This document shows, in pieces, positions 1-9,003 of a DNA stretch of 64,000 nt. This DNA is from an uncultured Treponema sp. (GTDB taxonomy: Bacteria; Spirochaetota; Spirochaetia; Treponematales; Treponemataceae), in NCBI GenBank assembly GCA_900316905.1, contig ONET01000001.1, positions 1 through 64,000 of the forward strand, given 5' to 3'. The translations under genes and the position numbers were made by a program. Under the pieces are notes generated by a model. The model saw only the letters and a list, made by a program, of their open reading frames with translations. It did no database searches and was not told the DNA's origin. The stretch's first letter is position 1. Each line of letters opens with the position of its first letter.

Positions 1-2840
1 AGATCAAATGTTCCACGATCACACATTGGTATTTGCATCATTTCTGAACTAAATTCTGTTATATCCTGTACAGAGAAGGCCGCCCTGTTTTTAGGAATAT
101 GTTTTTCAAATGTCAAACCAACGCTTGTTTTTGTTTCCTGTTTTTCATTTGAAGAAAGGAGTATTGCCGTTGACATTTTCGCATCTTCAAAAACTCTGCG
201 GCTCGTTGAATCTCTTTCTGGAAAAGCATCAATTCTCAAAAATGAATGATTCTTGAATATTGCATTTCTGATTTTAACCGAACTTGTGTCTGCAAGAATT
301 CCGAACGGAATAATCATGCACAAATAACCTTTTTTTGACATTAGCCGGAAACCAAGCGCATAGAAAACTTTTGCAGCATTAATCATACCTTCATCTGCTT
401 CCGCGTACCGTTCACGAATAAGATCAATAATACCATCATTTGTAGTAAGACTTATTTTCTGATTTTGTTTTTTATTGAATATTCCATACGGCGGATTACC
501 AATAACTGCATCAAATCCTGTAAATCGTCCGTCATCGTCAAGAACTTCTGGGAATTCAAACATCCATTCCAATGATCCTTTGAAAATTTCTTCCTTTCGT
601 GCCTTTTCGTTCAATTCGTCGTCGAATAAATCGTATTGAATTACTCCGCGAATTTGCGTCTTAACTTTTCGGATTGCCTCATCAACTGCTCTCTTTGTTT
701 CCTTGTTATTTTCATTCTTGTATTGCAATACGGCTTTCTTGTATTCATTCACAAGTTTTTTAAACTCGCCCGACTTTGTCTCATCATTTTTAACCTGTTC
801 CATAACAGAACTTCCAGTGCGTACAACAAATTTTGAAACAAGAGAATTACCGCATTTTATGTTGATGTCGATATTCGGCAAGGTTTCAAGCTGGGTGTAA
901 CCGCTTTCTTCTGTGTAGTAGGCATTTTTTAAAAGTTCTATCCACAATCGCAGACGACAGATATATACACTCGCAGGGTTTATGTCTACGCCAAAAAGAC
1001 AGTTTTCAATTATCGCGCGTTTTTCGGCAAAAATTGCTTCCTGCACTCGTTGACGCTCGCTGTTTGTAGTATAAACAAAAGGATTTCCGTCCTCGTCAAG
1101 AATCGAAATTTCATCGTTCTCCAATCGAAGTTCCCAATCACCGCGTTTAATTCTCTTGCCGTTTTTATCCAGTAAAATATTCAAATATGATTTTATAAAA
1201 AGAAGTCTGTTCAATACGGAAACAAGAAAGTGACCGCTTCCAACGGCGGGGTCACATATTCTGATAGAGTTAAAAATTTCGTTTGCTTCTTCCCTGTCGT
1301 CAATTTCATCTGCAAGCTCATCAAGATTTTTGCATTTCCACCCTTTTATATCGTTAAACTTTTGAATTACAGTACGCTCGACAGTTTCTTTTGCCATATA
1401 TTCAGTGATAAAACCTGGCGTAAAGAAGGAGCCGTCTTTATAGCCGTTTATTTTTTCAAAAATCAAGCCAAGCACAGAAGCATTGATGAGTGTTTTTGAA
1501 CTCTGTGTGATTCCGCCTGCAGAATCGCTTGAAAAATTGTATGCATCAAGGAGACGGAAAATATATGCAAGGTTATCTAGCGTTCCTACAAGACGCTTTC
1601 CCTTTTCGTCTTTTAATACAGTCTGACTATAAAGTTTAATCGGTTTGTTTTTAATTCCACGAATCTGAAGCTGGCTCTCTTCTTCGCTGATTTCAAAAAG
1701 AGAGCTGTTCAAATATGGCACGAACTTGTATTTTTCACGAACTTCCTTGTCACGGTTTTCGATTTTGCGCCCCAAAACTTTGAAAAAGAGAATGTTCAGT
1801 TCGTCAAAATCTGGTACAAGTTTTTCCGTAAGGAACTTATAATCTGCGTTTCCTTTTTGATATGCGACTTGCTGACTTTCTACAAGTTTCAGGAACAAAA
1901 GTCTGTTTATCCAAGTAATCACAAGATGCAAAGCTGTTTCAAAACATTTTTCTTCGTTTGAAATTTCTTCTTCAAGCTGATAAATCGCGCTTTCAATAAG
2001 GCTTGCGCTGTCACGCTTTTCAGCAGATTTTCGTTGAATGAGTTTTTTACTCCCGTCTTTTATTTCTTCCAAACCGATTATATGCAAAAGCTCGGCATAA
2101 AAGTTGCGGTCAAGGCTGTTGGAATCGTTTGCAAAAGGACGGCTGAGCAAATGTTCTGGTGAAAATATTTTATAAAGCGGTATTAGTGATTCTTCGTCCT
2201 GTTCAACAAAAGTTTTAGGAGTTACTTTTGTGACACTGATATTTTCACAATCAATCCATTTTTCTATTGCAGGCTTAGCGCAATTTTCATAAAAGAAAGA
2301 AGTCTTTGTATCAGCAAGCTGCTTTGCTTCAAATTTATTAAATTGGTCAACAATAGGATTTGTTTTTGCAAGAAAGAAACGATAAAAGTCTTTTGCGTCA
2401 AATATATAGAAATCTTCATAATTCGTGATGATAATATGTTTTATTTCGTTATTACCGAATTTAAGATTTTCCTGTAAGAAATAATAAACACATTCTTGCA
2501 ATGCCTTGCAGTTCTGATTGCTTGCAGAAAACATTTCCGCCGTATTTGTTGGTGATTTTGCCTCGATTATGACAGCAGGTTTTGAAGCGGTGTCATTGCC
2601 ATTAAAAATAACTAAATCTTCACGACCATTTGTATTAACTGAATAATCTGGGGCATACCAAGTATTAGCAAAAAAATCTTTTATCAGTCCCTTGTGATAT
2701 TCTTCTGATTCACCGTCTTTTGCAGAATTTATGTAAATCCCCAAATTTTTTGAAAGCTTCTGTATTTCGGATTCCAAAACAGGAAGTTTGAAAAATGCTG
2801 TGTTTAATGCTTTTTTTGCTTTAATGAAAGTTATGCTCAT
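1..2840 (-). CDS. Type IIG (Eco57I-like) restriction enzyme/DNA methyltransferase, 3' end cut by window edge
   Basis: A single open frame reads on the minus strand from ATG at 2840 to the window edge, so about 946 residues are visible and the C-terminus is missing. The N-terminal part contains GREDLVIFNG followed by VIIEAKS, a pattern like the D-ExK core of PD-(D/E)xK nucleases. The middle has a SAM-binding motif CDPAVGSGHFLVS and, later, the N6-adenine methylase catalytic motif NPPYG (near 480-500). This order matches single-chain type IIG enzymes of the Eco57I family, which both methylate and cut DNA. The start ATG overlaps the stop of the RhuM-family gene (ATGA), so the two are translationally coupled. 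The gene is AT-rich compared with the core from 3.9 kb onward, suggesting transfer. A BREX-type PglX methylase is a less likely alternative because of the nuclease-like N-terminus. Confidence 0.85.
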   Translation of the reverse strand, partial: MSITFIKAKKALNTAFFKLPVLESEIQKLSKNLGIYINSAKDGESEEYHKGLIKDFFANTWYAPDYSVNTNGREDLVIFNGNDTASKPAVIIEAKSPTNTAEMFSASNQNCKALQECVYYFLQENLKFGNNEIKHIIITNYEDFYIFDAKDFYRFFLAKTNPIVDQFNKFEAKQLADTKTSFFYENCAKPAIEKWIDCENISVTKVTPKTFVEQDEESLIPLYKIFSPEHLLSRPFANDSNSLDRNFYAELLHIIGLEEIKDGSKKLIQRKSAEKRDSASLIESAIYQLEEEISNEEKCFETALHLVITWINRLLFLKLVESQQVAYQKGNADYKFLTEKLVPDFDELNILFFKVLGRKIENRDKEVREKYKFVPYLNSSLFEISEEESQLQIRGIKNKPIKLYSQTVLKDEKGKRLVGTLDNLAYIFRLLDAYNFSSDSAGGITQSSKTLINASVLGLIFEKINGYKDGSFFTPGFITEYMAKETVERTVIQKFNDIKGWKCKNLDELADEIDDREEANEIFNSIRICDPAVGSGHFLVSVLNRLLFIKSYLNILLDKNGKRIKRGDWELRLENDEISILDEDGNPFVYTTNSERQRVQEAIFAEKRAIIENCLFGVDINPASVYICRLRLWIELLKNAYYTEESGYTQLETLPNIDINIKCGNSLVSKFVVRTGSSVMEQVKNDETKSGEFKKLVNEYKKAVLQYKNENNKETKRAVDEAIRKVKTQIRGVIQYDLFDDELNEKARKEEIFKGSLEWMFEFPEVLDDDGRFTGFDAVIGNPPYGIFNKKQNQKISLTTNDGIIDLIRERYAEADEGMINAAKVFYALGFRLMSKKGYLCMIIPFGILADTSSVKIRNAIFKNHSFLRIDAFPERDSTSRRVFEDAKMSTAILLSSNEKQETKTSVGLTFEKHIPKNRAAFSVQDITEFSSEMMQIPMCDRGTFD

Positions 2841-3844
2841 TTTACGCCCCTATTAGATTCAATCTTATCCAATTCACCGATGCTTTCCAAGAAATGTTTT
2901 TCTACAAGGGAAAGCCGGTCGTTCTCTTTTGCCTTGAACTTTTTGTATTCCTTATGAGCTTTATCCAGCGCCTGTTCGTGAGAAATCCGACCTGCGGTAG
3001 AAAGTATTTCACGACGGGTCATTTTTAGGTAATCGTCTATTGTTTCAAGCCAGTCCTTCATATACATCGGCTCATGGTCGAGCGCGCGGACTTCGGCAAT
3101 GTCGAGATATGCAGTTACAATCTTGTTGAGCGCGTCCAGTTCCTTTTCAGAAAGATAATTTTTTGCTACTTCGACATCACTTTTTTTGATTTGCTTTCCG
3201 CTCCAAGAAGTGAGACCCATATTCTGCTTGTCGCTGTTCGCACGCTCAAAAATTATTTCCGCTGCGGTGTGTTTGTGAGCCGCCCAATGCATTTTGTTCT
3301 GAACCTGCTTAAAAAAAGCAACCGAGTTTTCCGCATTTGGATTGTAATCAATGCTCGTGGCATAAATATCAAGAACTTTTCGCCAAAACACTTTTTCGCT
3401 TGAACGAATGTCGCGAATTCGGGCAAGCAACTCGTCAAAATAATTTCCGCCGCCAAGTTCTTTCAGACGATTATCATCAAGCGCAAATCCTTTTCGCATA
3501 TATTCCTTTAGAATCTGCATCGCCCAAATTCTGAATTGCGTTCCACGAAGAGACTTTACTCGATAACCAACGGAAATAATGACATCAAGATTGTAATAAT
3601 CAACCTGATATGTTTTTCCGTCCACGGCAGTATAGGCAAAATTTGCCCAAACTGATTCTTTTTTTAATTCCCCTTCAGAAAAAATGTTTCGAACGTGCTT
3701 TCCTATTACACTTTTGTCGCGTTGAAAAAGTTCCGCCATTTGGTCAATAGAAAGCCAAACGGTGTCATTGTCAAAAGTCGCCTGAATTTTTGTAATGCCG
3801 TCTTCTGTAGTATACATTATAAGATTCGTTTTGTTCTCTTCCAT
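2837..3844 (-). CDS. RhuM-family protein
   Basis: The product of about 335 residues resembles the RhuM (virulence protein RhuM) family: an N-terminal winged-helix-like part (around VWLSIDQMAELFQRDKS), a central block with YNLDVIISVGYRVKS and RGTQFRIWA, and a helical C-terminal part. RhuM proteins are widespread beside restriction-modification genes and in genomic islands; their biochemical role is not settled. I place the start at the ATG at 3844 (MEENKT); a longer frame starts ten codons upstream but runs through the -10-like TATAAT at about 3855. The stop overlaps the start of the type IIG enzyme, so the two form an operon. A toxin-like or regulatory role is only a guess from context. Confidence 0.8.
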   Translation of the reverse strand: MEENKTNLIMYTTEDGITKIQATFDNDTVWLSIDQMAELFQRDKSVIGKHVRNIFSEGELKKESVWANFAYTAVDGKTYQVDYYNLDVIISVGYRVKSLRGTQFRIWAMQILKEYMRKGFALDDNRLKELGGGNYFDELLARIRDIRSSEKVFWRKVLDIYATSIDYNPNAENSVAFFKQVQNKMHWAAHKHTAAEIIFERANSDKQNMGLTSWSGKQIKKSDVEVAKNYLSEKELDALNKIVTAYLDIAEVRALDHEPMYMKDWLETIDDYLKMTRREILSTAGRISHEQALDKAHKEYKKFKAKENDRLSLVEKHFLESIGELDKIESNRGVK

Positions 3845-3922
3845 AATTTTAAAAATTATACCACACTTCCTCAATTATTTATAGTGACTAATTCCCCAAA
3901 CTATGCTACAATGGTTCCACCT

Positions 3923-4735
3923 ATGGACAACGCAAAAATCAAGGAAATGCTGCTTAAAATCCACGAGTCCAAATTGGACTTTACCGTGACCCAAAGCGGA
4001 AAGGAAAGCAAGCGCGTAAACGGTTTGTACAAGCCCGACATGCACGAAATAATTCTCCACAACAAAAATTTCAAGAGCGACTCGGAATTGGTCTACACCG
4101 CCGTCCACGAATACACCCACCACTTGGTCACCGAGGAAGATATCGCCCTTTACGGCCCGGACTACGTTTCCAACGCAAAGAGCCACACGGCGGCCTTTTG
4201 GGCGCGCTTCCAGGAACTCTTAAAAATCGCCGAGGACATGGGCTTTTACAAAATCGACATTTCTGTTTCGCCGGAGCTGGTGGAACTTACCAACAAAATC
4301 AAGTCGGAATACTTGGAGCCAAACGGAAAAATGATGGCGGAATTTGGCCGCCTTTTGATCAAGGCCCACACGCTTTGCGAAGAGGCCGACATCCGCTACG
4401 AGGACTACATCGACCGCGTTTTGTGCCTGCCTCGCAATTCAGTCCGCGACCTTAAGCGCGTCGGAACGGTCCAAGTTAACCCGGCCATCGGCTTTGAAAA
4501 CATGAAGCTTGTAAGCTCCATCAAAAAAGCCGACGACCGCGCGGCCGCCGAACAGCAATTGCTTTCTGGCACCAGCCCCGTCACCGTTAGCGAGATGATG
4601 AAGAAAAAGGCCCGCGCCGCCCAAGACGACGACCCCAAGACAAAGCTGGAAAAAGAAGCCAAGCGCCTGCGAAAGACAATCGACCAATTGCAGCAGCGCC
4701 TTGAATACGTGGAGGAAAGCCTTGGCAACCTGTAA
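3923..4735 (+). CDS. HExxH-motif protein with C-terminal coiled coil
   Basis: The 270-residue protein contains VHEYTHHL (residues about 65-72), an HExxH zinc-metallopeptidase signature, followed about 25 residues later by KSHTAAFW, which could supply a third ligand. The C-terminal 50 residues are charged and heptad-like (KLEKEAKRLRKTIDQLQQRLE), a probable coiled coil. No signal peptide is visible, so it is likely cytoplasmic. A longer reading frame exists upstream, but ATG 3923 (MDNAKIK) or 3911 fits better: the upstream extension is antisense to the rhuM gene and a TACAAT -10-like box lies at 3906-3911. Its 3' end overlaps the next gene. I do not recognise a named family; protease activity is inferred from the motif only. 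Confidence 0.65.
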   Translation: MDNAKIKEMLLKIHESKLDFTVTQSGKESKRVNGLYKPDMHEIILHNKNFKSDSELVYTAVHEYTHHLVTEEDIALYGPDYVSNAKSHTAAFWARFQELLKIAEDMGFYKIDISVSPELVELTNKIKSEYLEPNGKMMAEFGRLLIKAHTLCEEADIRYEDYIDRVLCLPRNSVRDLKRVGTVQVNPAIGFENMKLVSSIKKADDRAAAEQQLLSGTSPVTVSEMMKKKARAAQDDDPKTKLEKEAKRLRKTIDQLQQRLEYVEESLGNL

Positions 4736-5660
4736 ACTCCCCGCCGCTCTCTTTGCCGCAACCGCGCTTTCTCTTTTAGGAACGGCGGCCTTCGCGCAAA
4801 GCCAAAGCGCCGCTCCAAGCGCCCCGGTGCCGCCAGTCGCTCCTGTGGCTCCGGTCCAGCCAGTGAATGTCGCGCCCAGCGTTACAATGCCAAGCCTTCC
4901 AAGAATTTCGGCTCCGGTTTCGGGCGGAACTTTTTACACGCCGGGAAAGCGCTTTCTTAACAACAACGACGCGGCGGCGCAAGACATAAGCGCCGGCGAC
5001 AAGCAAACAAAAAAAACCGCCGCTTCAAGCGAGTTGGAAAAAACGCTTTTGGGAGCGACCGGCGCGGATTTTTCGGGACTAACGGCGCAAGACTTGGTTC
5101 AAATGGCGCAAAGCGGTTCCATCACAAACGTGTCTTCGCTTTTGGGAACGACGAACTTTTACAATCGCGGGAACGCTGCGGGCGACAACCAAATATTGCT
5201 GCAAAAAATTCTTACGGAACTATCGGAAATAAAAAAGGCTCAAAACCAAAGCCTCGCTTCCGCTACAACAGGAACCAAGCCGTCCGCGCTTCCTCCAAAA
5301 ATCTTGCGCTTTGTCGTAAACGCCAACGACGTGCTTTCCACTTGCGTTCAAGTTTATTTTAGCGACCGCGAAAGCGACGGAAGCTTTTTGCTTACCGGCG
5401 ACGCGCGGACTCTTTTTAACAACCAAAACATTTCCGAAACCTTTTACATTTTGTTCAAGGCCAGCGGAACGCAAAATTCAAAGACAATCTACGCCGTCAC
5501 GCCAAGCCTCACTCAAAGCGCGGAAGCTTTGACGGCCTTGCAAAAATTTTGTTCCGCAAAAAATCTTAGCGCGACGCGGGTGGGAAACTTAGTCACATTG
5601 CGCTTTGTCCAAGACGGATCGGCTTGCGACCTTTTGCTTGACATCGGAAGCGCGCGGTAA
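4722..5660 (+). CDS. Secreted Ala/Pro-rich protein of unknown function
   Basis: The product starts with a classic signal peptide (ALFAATALSLLGTAAFAQ, cleavage after AFA or AQ), then a Pro/Val-rich linker with repeated PVAPV units, then a soluble domain of about 230 residues. I choose TTG at 4722 because GGAGG (4711-4715) sits six bases upstream; a TTG seven codons earlier has no such site. The gene overlaps the end of the HExxH gene and is followed after 6 bp by rsmG, so it is in one operon. The mature domain ends in a compact region with CVQVYFSDRESDG and a late Cys (GSACDLLLD). I do not recognise the family; periplasmic location is the only firm inference. Confidence 0.7.
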   Translation: MATCKLPAALFAATALSLLGTAAFAQSQSAAPSAPVPPVAPVAPVQPVNVAPSVTMPSLPRISAPVSGGTFYTPGKRFLNNNDAAAQDISAGDKQTKKTAASSELEKTLLGATGADFSGLTAQDLVQMAQSGSITNVSSLLGTTNFYNRGNAAGDNQILLQKILTELSEIKKAQNQSLASATTGTKPSALPPKILRFVVNANDVLSTCVQVYFSDRESDGSFLLTGDARTLFNNQNISETFYILFKASGTQNSKTIYAVTPSLTQSAEALTALQKFCSAKNLSATRVGNLVTLRFVQDGSACDLLLDIGSAR

Positions 5661-5666
5661 AAAGTC

Positions 5667-6332
5667 ATGCCCACAAAACTTATTCAAGGATTGCAAAAAC
5701 TTAATTTTCCGCAAAACGAAATAGAGCGGCTCGCGCCTTTGATGGAATCCTACATAAGCGAGCTTGTCTTGTTCAACTCGGCCTACAACCTTGTAAACAC
5801 CAACGACCGCGAAGAGATTGCGGTCCGCCACATTTTGGACAGCCTTTCCGCCGCGCGACACATAAAGGCTTTGGCTGGCGACCGTGACGCTACAATAGCC
5901 GACATCGGTAGTGGCGGCGGGCTTCCGGGAATCCCTTTGGCGGCCGCCCTGCCCCAATACAATTTTGTCTTAGTTGAACGAATGAGCAAACGCTGCGCCT
6001 TTTTGGAAAACGCTTCGGCAATCCTAGGCCTAAAAAACGTCGTCGTCAAAAATTTGGAATTGGAAAAAACGCCCGCCGCCTCTTTCGACATCGCTACTTT
6101 CAGAGCCTTTAGGCCGCTGGACAACAAAATGCTAAAAAGCCTTTTGGCAGTGTTAAAGCCCGGCGGATTTTTGGCCGCCTACAAAGCGCGCGGTTCAAAA
6201 ATTTTGGAAGAAATGGGCGCGCTTGGCCACCTTCCCCAAGACTACAAAACAATCGCGCTCGAAGTTCCGTTCCTAACAGACACCAACAGCGGCGACGACC
6301 GCGAGCGCAATTTGGTCGTCATTTCAAAGTGA
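5667..6332 (+). CDS. rsmG: 16S rRNA (guanine-527 N7)-methyltransferase RsmG
   Basis: The 221-residue protein is RsmG (GidB), which methylates N7 of G527 in 16S rRNA using SAM. It shows the family pattern: N-terminal helical part with NLVNTNDREEIAVRHILDSL, SAM motif I IADIGSGGGLPGIPLA (about residues 75-90), VLVERMSKRCAFLENA, and FRAFRPLD followed by LLKPGGFLAAYKARG. Length is normal. It follows the secreted protein gene with a 6-bp gap. Its last 14 bases overlap the 3' end of the convergent TPR gene. In many bacteria rsmG sits near oriC with parAB; here dnaA is about 6.6 kb away, while no parAB is visible in the window. Confidence 0.95.
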   Translation: MPTKLIQGLQKLNFPQNEIERLAPLMESYISELVLFNSAYNLVNTNDREEIAVRHILDSLSAARHIKALAGDRDATIADIGSGGGLPGIPLAAALPQYNFVLVERMSKRCAFLENASAILGLKNVVVKNLELEKTPAASFDIATFRAFRPLDNKMLKSLLAVLKPGGFLAAYKARGSKILEEMGALGHLPQDYKTIALEVPFLTDTNSGDDRERNLVVISK

Positions 6333-7683
6333 TTTTTTTGAGAAGCTGCATCAACTGCGTTTTTTCAATCAAGTCAATCGGACGGCCCTCGACATACTTG
6401 TGCGCCTCTTCGCTAAAAGCGCCGGGAGTGACGCAAAAACCACGGTCAACCTTTTTGTCCTTAAGCTTTGCGTGAAAGTCGCGCACAAAAAGTTCGCCAA
6501 CGGCGCCTGTCGCCCTAAAGAAGCGGAAAAGCTCAACGTCTTCCCACTTTGGAGTTTCAACTTCGCACAAAATTTCGACAGATTCTTGTTGAACTTCAAC
6601 GTCGGAAATTTTTACAAACGAGCGCGGATAAAATTTGCTGACCAAGTTGCGGCACAAAACCACAAAGTCGCTTGTTCCGCTTGTAAGATATAGCTGCAAG
6701 TTTGTGTTTTGGTTCAGTTCCTTGTAGCGGCTTATCAAGGTGGAAACGTCCTTGTAATTCGGCACAGTGTTGTTGATTGTAGTCAGACAGGCCAAACCTT
6801 GCGCGATTTTATTGGTTGAAAAATAGCATTGCGCCAGGCGGTAGTTCAATTCAAGGAAAGTTTCGGTCGGAATGTCCTTGAGCTTCAAGCCGATTTCGTA
6901 GTCCTGGGCCGCCGCCTCGTTTTGACCCATCCGCGCGTGAATGATTCCGGCGCTAAGGCAGGAGCGGGGGCCGTAAACCGGGTCTGGTCGCAAGTGCACA
7001 AAAACCTTAAGGGCCTTGTCGCCCGCTCCGCATTCCTGCATCGCGTCGGCCATCGCGAACAAACATTCCTTGTTTTGCGGATCGTCGTTCAAGGCCTTGC
7101 GCAAGACCGGAAGACAGTCGCGGTATTTTTTCGCCTTGTACATGGCCATGCCCAAAGGCTCGGAAATTCCGCCGGCTTCGGGGTTAATCGTGTAAGCTTT
7201 CTTAAAGCAAGGGATAGCCTTTTCAAAATCGTTGTTGGCAAAACAAGCTTGGCCCAAATAGTAGTTCACGTCAAAAGTGTCGGACTGAAGCTTGTAGGCG
7301 GTGACGAGACTTTTTATGGCCTCGGGAATTCTCTTAAGCTTGACGCAGCAAATTCCGTGCCTAAGAGTGACCAAGGCAGGATCCACGTCGGAATGTGTCG
7401 CGGCCAGGTCAACAAGAGTGCCGTACAAAGTCACTGCCTTGTCCCAAAGGTTTTCGCTAAAATACAAGTCCGCCAACGGCAAAAGGGCTTGCGTGTTGTA
7501 TGGATCGTGAGATAGTTTTTTTGTGCAATCACGAATGATCTGGGCGCGGTTTTTTTGAAAATTGCCTCTTGTACGCCTGCCTGCCCCGCCAGAACCGCCG
7601 CCGGATGATTTTCTTCCCCCGACAACGCTCAAAACAGCGACAACCGCAAGACAAGATATGACCGCAATAATTACAGGCAACAT
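6319..7683 (-). CDS. Membrane-anchored tetratricopeptide-repeat protein
   Basis: About 454 residues beginning MLPVIIAVISCLAVVAVL, a single N-terminal membrane anchor, followed by a Gly/Ser/Arg linker and then TPR-type helical repeats (for example DPYNTQALLPLADLYFSENLWDKA, FDVNYYLGQACFANNDFEKAIP, INPEAGGISEPLGMAMYKAKKY). The last 120 residues form a separate domain beginning near TSDFVVLCRNLVSKF, rich in aromatic and charged residues, ending LIEKTQLMQLLKKI. I start at ATG 7683 because a clean sigma70-type promoter (TTGACA/GATAAT) ends nine bases upstream; an upstream in-frame extension would run through that promoter. Spirochaetes have many TPR proteins of this layout and the partner cannot be predicted. 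Confidence 0.85.
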   Translation of the reverse strand: MLPVIIAVISCLAVVAVLSVVGGRKSSGGGSGGAGRRTRGNFQKNRAQIIRDCTKKLSHDPYNTQALLPLADLYFSENLWDKAVTLYGTLVDLAATHSDVDPALVTLRHGICCVKLKRIPEAIKSLVTAYKLQSDTFDVNYYLGQACFANNDFEKAIPCFKKAYTINPEAGGISEPLGMAMYKAKKYRDCLPVLRKALNDDPQNKECLFAMADAMQECGAGDKALKVFVHLRPDPVYGPRSCLSAGIIHARMGQNEAAAQDYEIGLKLKDIPTETFLELNYRLAQCYFSTNKIAQGLACLTTINNTVPNYKDVSTLISRYKELNQNTNLQLYLTSGTSDFVVLCRNLVSKFYPRSFVKISDVEVQQESVEILCEVETPKWEDVELFRFFRATGAVGELFVRDFHAKLKDKKVDRGFCVTPGAFSEEAHKYVEGRPIDLIEKTQLMQLLKKITLK

Positions 7684-7692
7684 AACTTTTCT

Positions 7693-7721
7693 ATTATCGA
7701 CAAAATTTATTATTGTGTCAA
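7693..7721 (-). promoter_or_regulatory. Promoter of the TPR gene (leaderless type)
   Basis: On the minus strand TTGACA (7716-7721) and GATAAT (7693-7698) are separated by 17 bp. The -10 box ends nine bases before the ATG at 7683, so transcription would begin only a few bases before the start codon. The -35 box overlaps the end of the upstream yhhN-like gene. Confidence 0.7.
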
Positions 7722-8455
7722 CAGGCGGCTTTTTGTCCTTCCAAAGTTCCGCTAACAAAAAAATCCTTGCAAAGCGAATGGGCGAACAAAAGTTGGGCGG
7801 CGTAATACAGAATGTTGCTAAAATTGTTCGCCGCTTGATCGCCAAGCCAAGAAAGCGAGCAAATTTCCCTAATAGAAAGTTGCAGCGAAAGGTCGGAAAT
7901 CAAAAACATCACGCTGGCAAAAAATACAACGCGCGAAAATCTGTCTTTTAGCCTTAGCGCGTCGATTGACTTTAAAGCGCTTCCAACATCGACAAGCGCG
8001 TAAACGCAAAGCGGAACTAAAAGCTTTTTCAATTCAAACCAAGGGCTGAACCATTCAAAAAGCAAAATAGCCGCTGTTACGAACACGACCAAAAGAACAT
8101 AGCGAAGCGAGACTTTCTTGAATTCCAAAAAAGCTAAAAAATACGAAACCTGCGCCAAAAGAAAGGCAAGAATTCCAAAGACTAAGCTAAGCTTTATGAT
8201 GACGTCGGCGGCCAAAGAAAAAACCAAGCCCAAAATTATTTTCACGGAATATTTTTTAAAGGCGGAACTTTTTTGTCCAGTCCTACAATAATTGAAAAGT
8301 CCCAGCGCCACAAAGCAAGAGCTGCACAAGGCCTTGAACAAAACCGTCGGAAAAAAATTTCCAAGAAAATAACTGACGCGATAGCCCAAAAAAAACGCGG
8401 AGAATAAAAACCAAAATCCCGCGACGGCCAAAATATTTTTTTTCGCTTTTTCCAT
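7718..8455 (-). CDS. YhhN/TMEM86-family membrane protein
   Basis: The 245-residue protein is strongly hydrophobic with about eight membrane segments (for example FWFLFSAFFLGYRVSYFLG, LGLVFSLAADVIIKLS, VLLVVFVTAAILLFEW, VVFFASVMFLISDLSL). Acidic residues inside the segments (SLAADVI, YALVDVGSAL, FLISDLSL) match the pattern of the YhhN family, which includes eukaryotic lysoplasmalogenase TMEM86. Members act on plasmalogen-type ether lipids; spirochaete and anaerobe membranes often contain plasmalogens, so that substrate is plausible but unproven here. It lies between dciA and the TPR gene in the same direction; the downstream TPR gene has its own promoter. Confidence 0.75.
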   Translation of the reverse strand: MEKAKKNILAVAGFWFLFSAFFLGYRVSYFLGNFFPTVLFKALCSSCFVALGLFNYCRTGQKSSAFKKYSVKIILGLVFSLAADVIIKLSLVFGILAFLLAQVSYFLAFLEFKKVSLRYVLLVVFVTAAILLFEWFSPWFELKKLLVPLCVYALVDVGSALKSIDALRLKDRFSRVVFFASVMFLISDLSLQLSIREICSLSWLGDQAANNFSNILYYAAQLLFAHSLCKDFFVSGTLEGQKAAC

Positions 8456-8481
8456 TTCCGCTCCTCGCTTTATAAAAGCCC

Positions 8482-9003
8482 CTACCTGTTTTGGGCTTCC
8501 TTTCTCATCCGGTCAAAAATTTCTTTCACTTCCGGCGGAATCTGGCTTGGACCGCCCTCAACGTCCGCGGCGGCGTCTTTGTTCACATAGCCCATTTCTT
8601 CCAACCGTTTTTGGTCATCTTCAATTTTTTGCGCGTATCTTTCAACTGCTTTTTTTGTAATCTCTTCAACGCTGGCCAAACGCGCGGGACTGCCCTTTAC
8701 CCTAAACGCGAGCGACTCTATTTTAACGCCGCCGCTCAAACGATTTAGGCCTGTTAGAATAAATTTTTTATGCATCTGCAGCATTTGATTCCAGCCGGGA
8801 TGGTCGCTTTCAACCAATAAAATTCCGTTCTTTAAATCAACTACAAACGAATGGGCGGCGAGCTTTTCTCCGTTGCCGGAAATTTTTGACACCGTCGTTT
8901 TCCACGCCTTGCAAACTTTGTCGCTTTGTTCCATCGAGGAAGCGGAAATGCCGTTGAACACATTCGTTATCATTTGCGCGCTGTTTATGAATTCGTCGCT
9001 CAC
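8482..9003 (-). CDS. dciA: DciA-like (DUF721) replication protein
   Basis: About 173 residues. The core KAWKTTVSKISG...HSFVVDLKNGILLVESDHPGWNQMLQMHKKFIL...RLSGGVKIESLAFRV matches DUF721/DciA, the predicted ancestral loader of the replicative helicase DnaB. The start is GTG at 9003, overlapping the recF stop as GTGA, with GGAGG about nine bases upstream inside recF; a longer frame upstream lies wholly in recF and is unlikely. The C-terminal 50 residues are charged and probably disordered. It is the fourth gene of dnaA-dnaN-recF-dciA, the usual context in bacteria that have DciA instead of DnaC/DnaI. Confidence 0.85.
   Translation of the reverse strand: MSDEFINSAQMITNVFNGISASSMEQSDKVCKAWKTTVSKISGNGEKLAAHSFVVDLKNGILLVESDHPGWNQMLQMHKKFILTGLNRLSGGVKIESLAFRVKGSPARLASVEEITKKAVERYAQKIEDDQKRLEEMGYVNKDAAADVEGGPSQIPPEVKEIFDRMRKEAQNR

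Noticed and set aside
5220-5957. Minus-strand open frames opposite the secreted protein and rsmG
   Set aside because: They are shadows caused by the codon bias of the real plus-strand genes.
5667-6332. parAB operon next to rsmG
   Set aside because: Genes on both sides of rsmG are a secreted protein and a TPR protein; no ParA or ParB motifs were found anywhere in the window.
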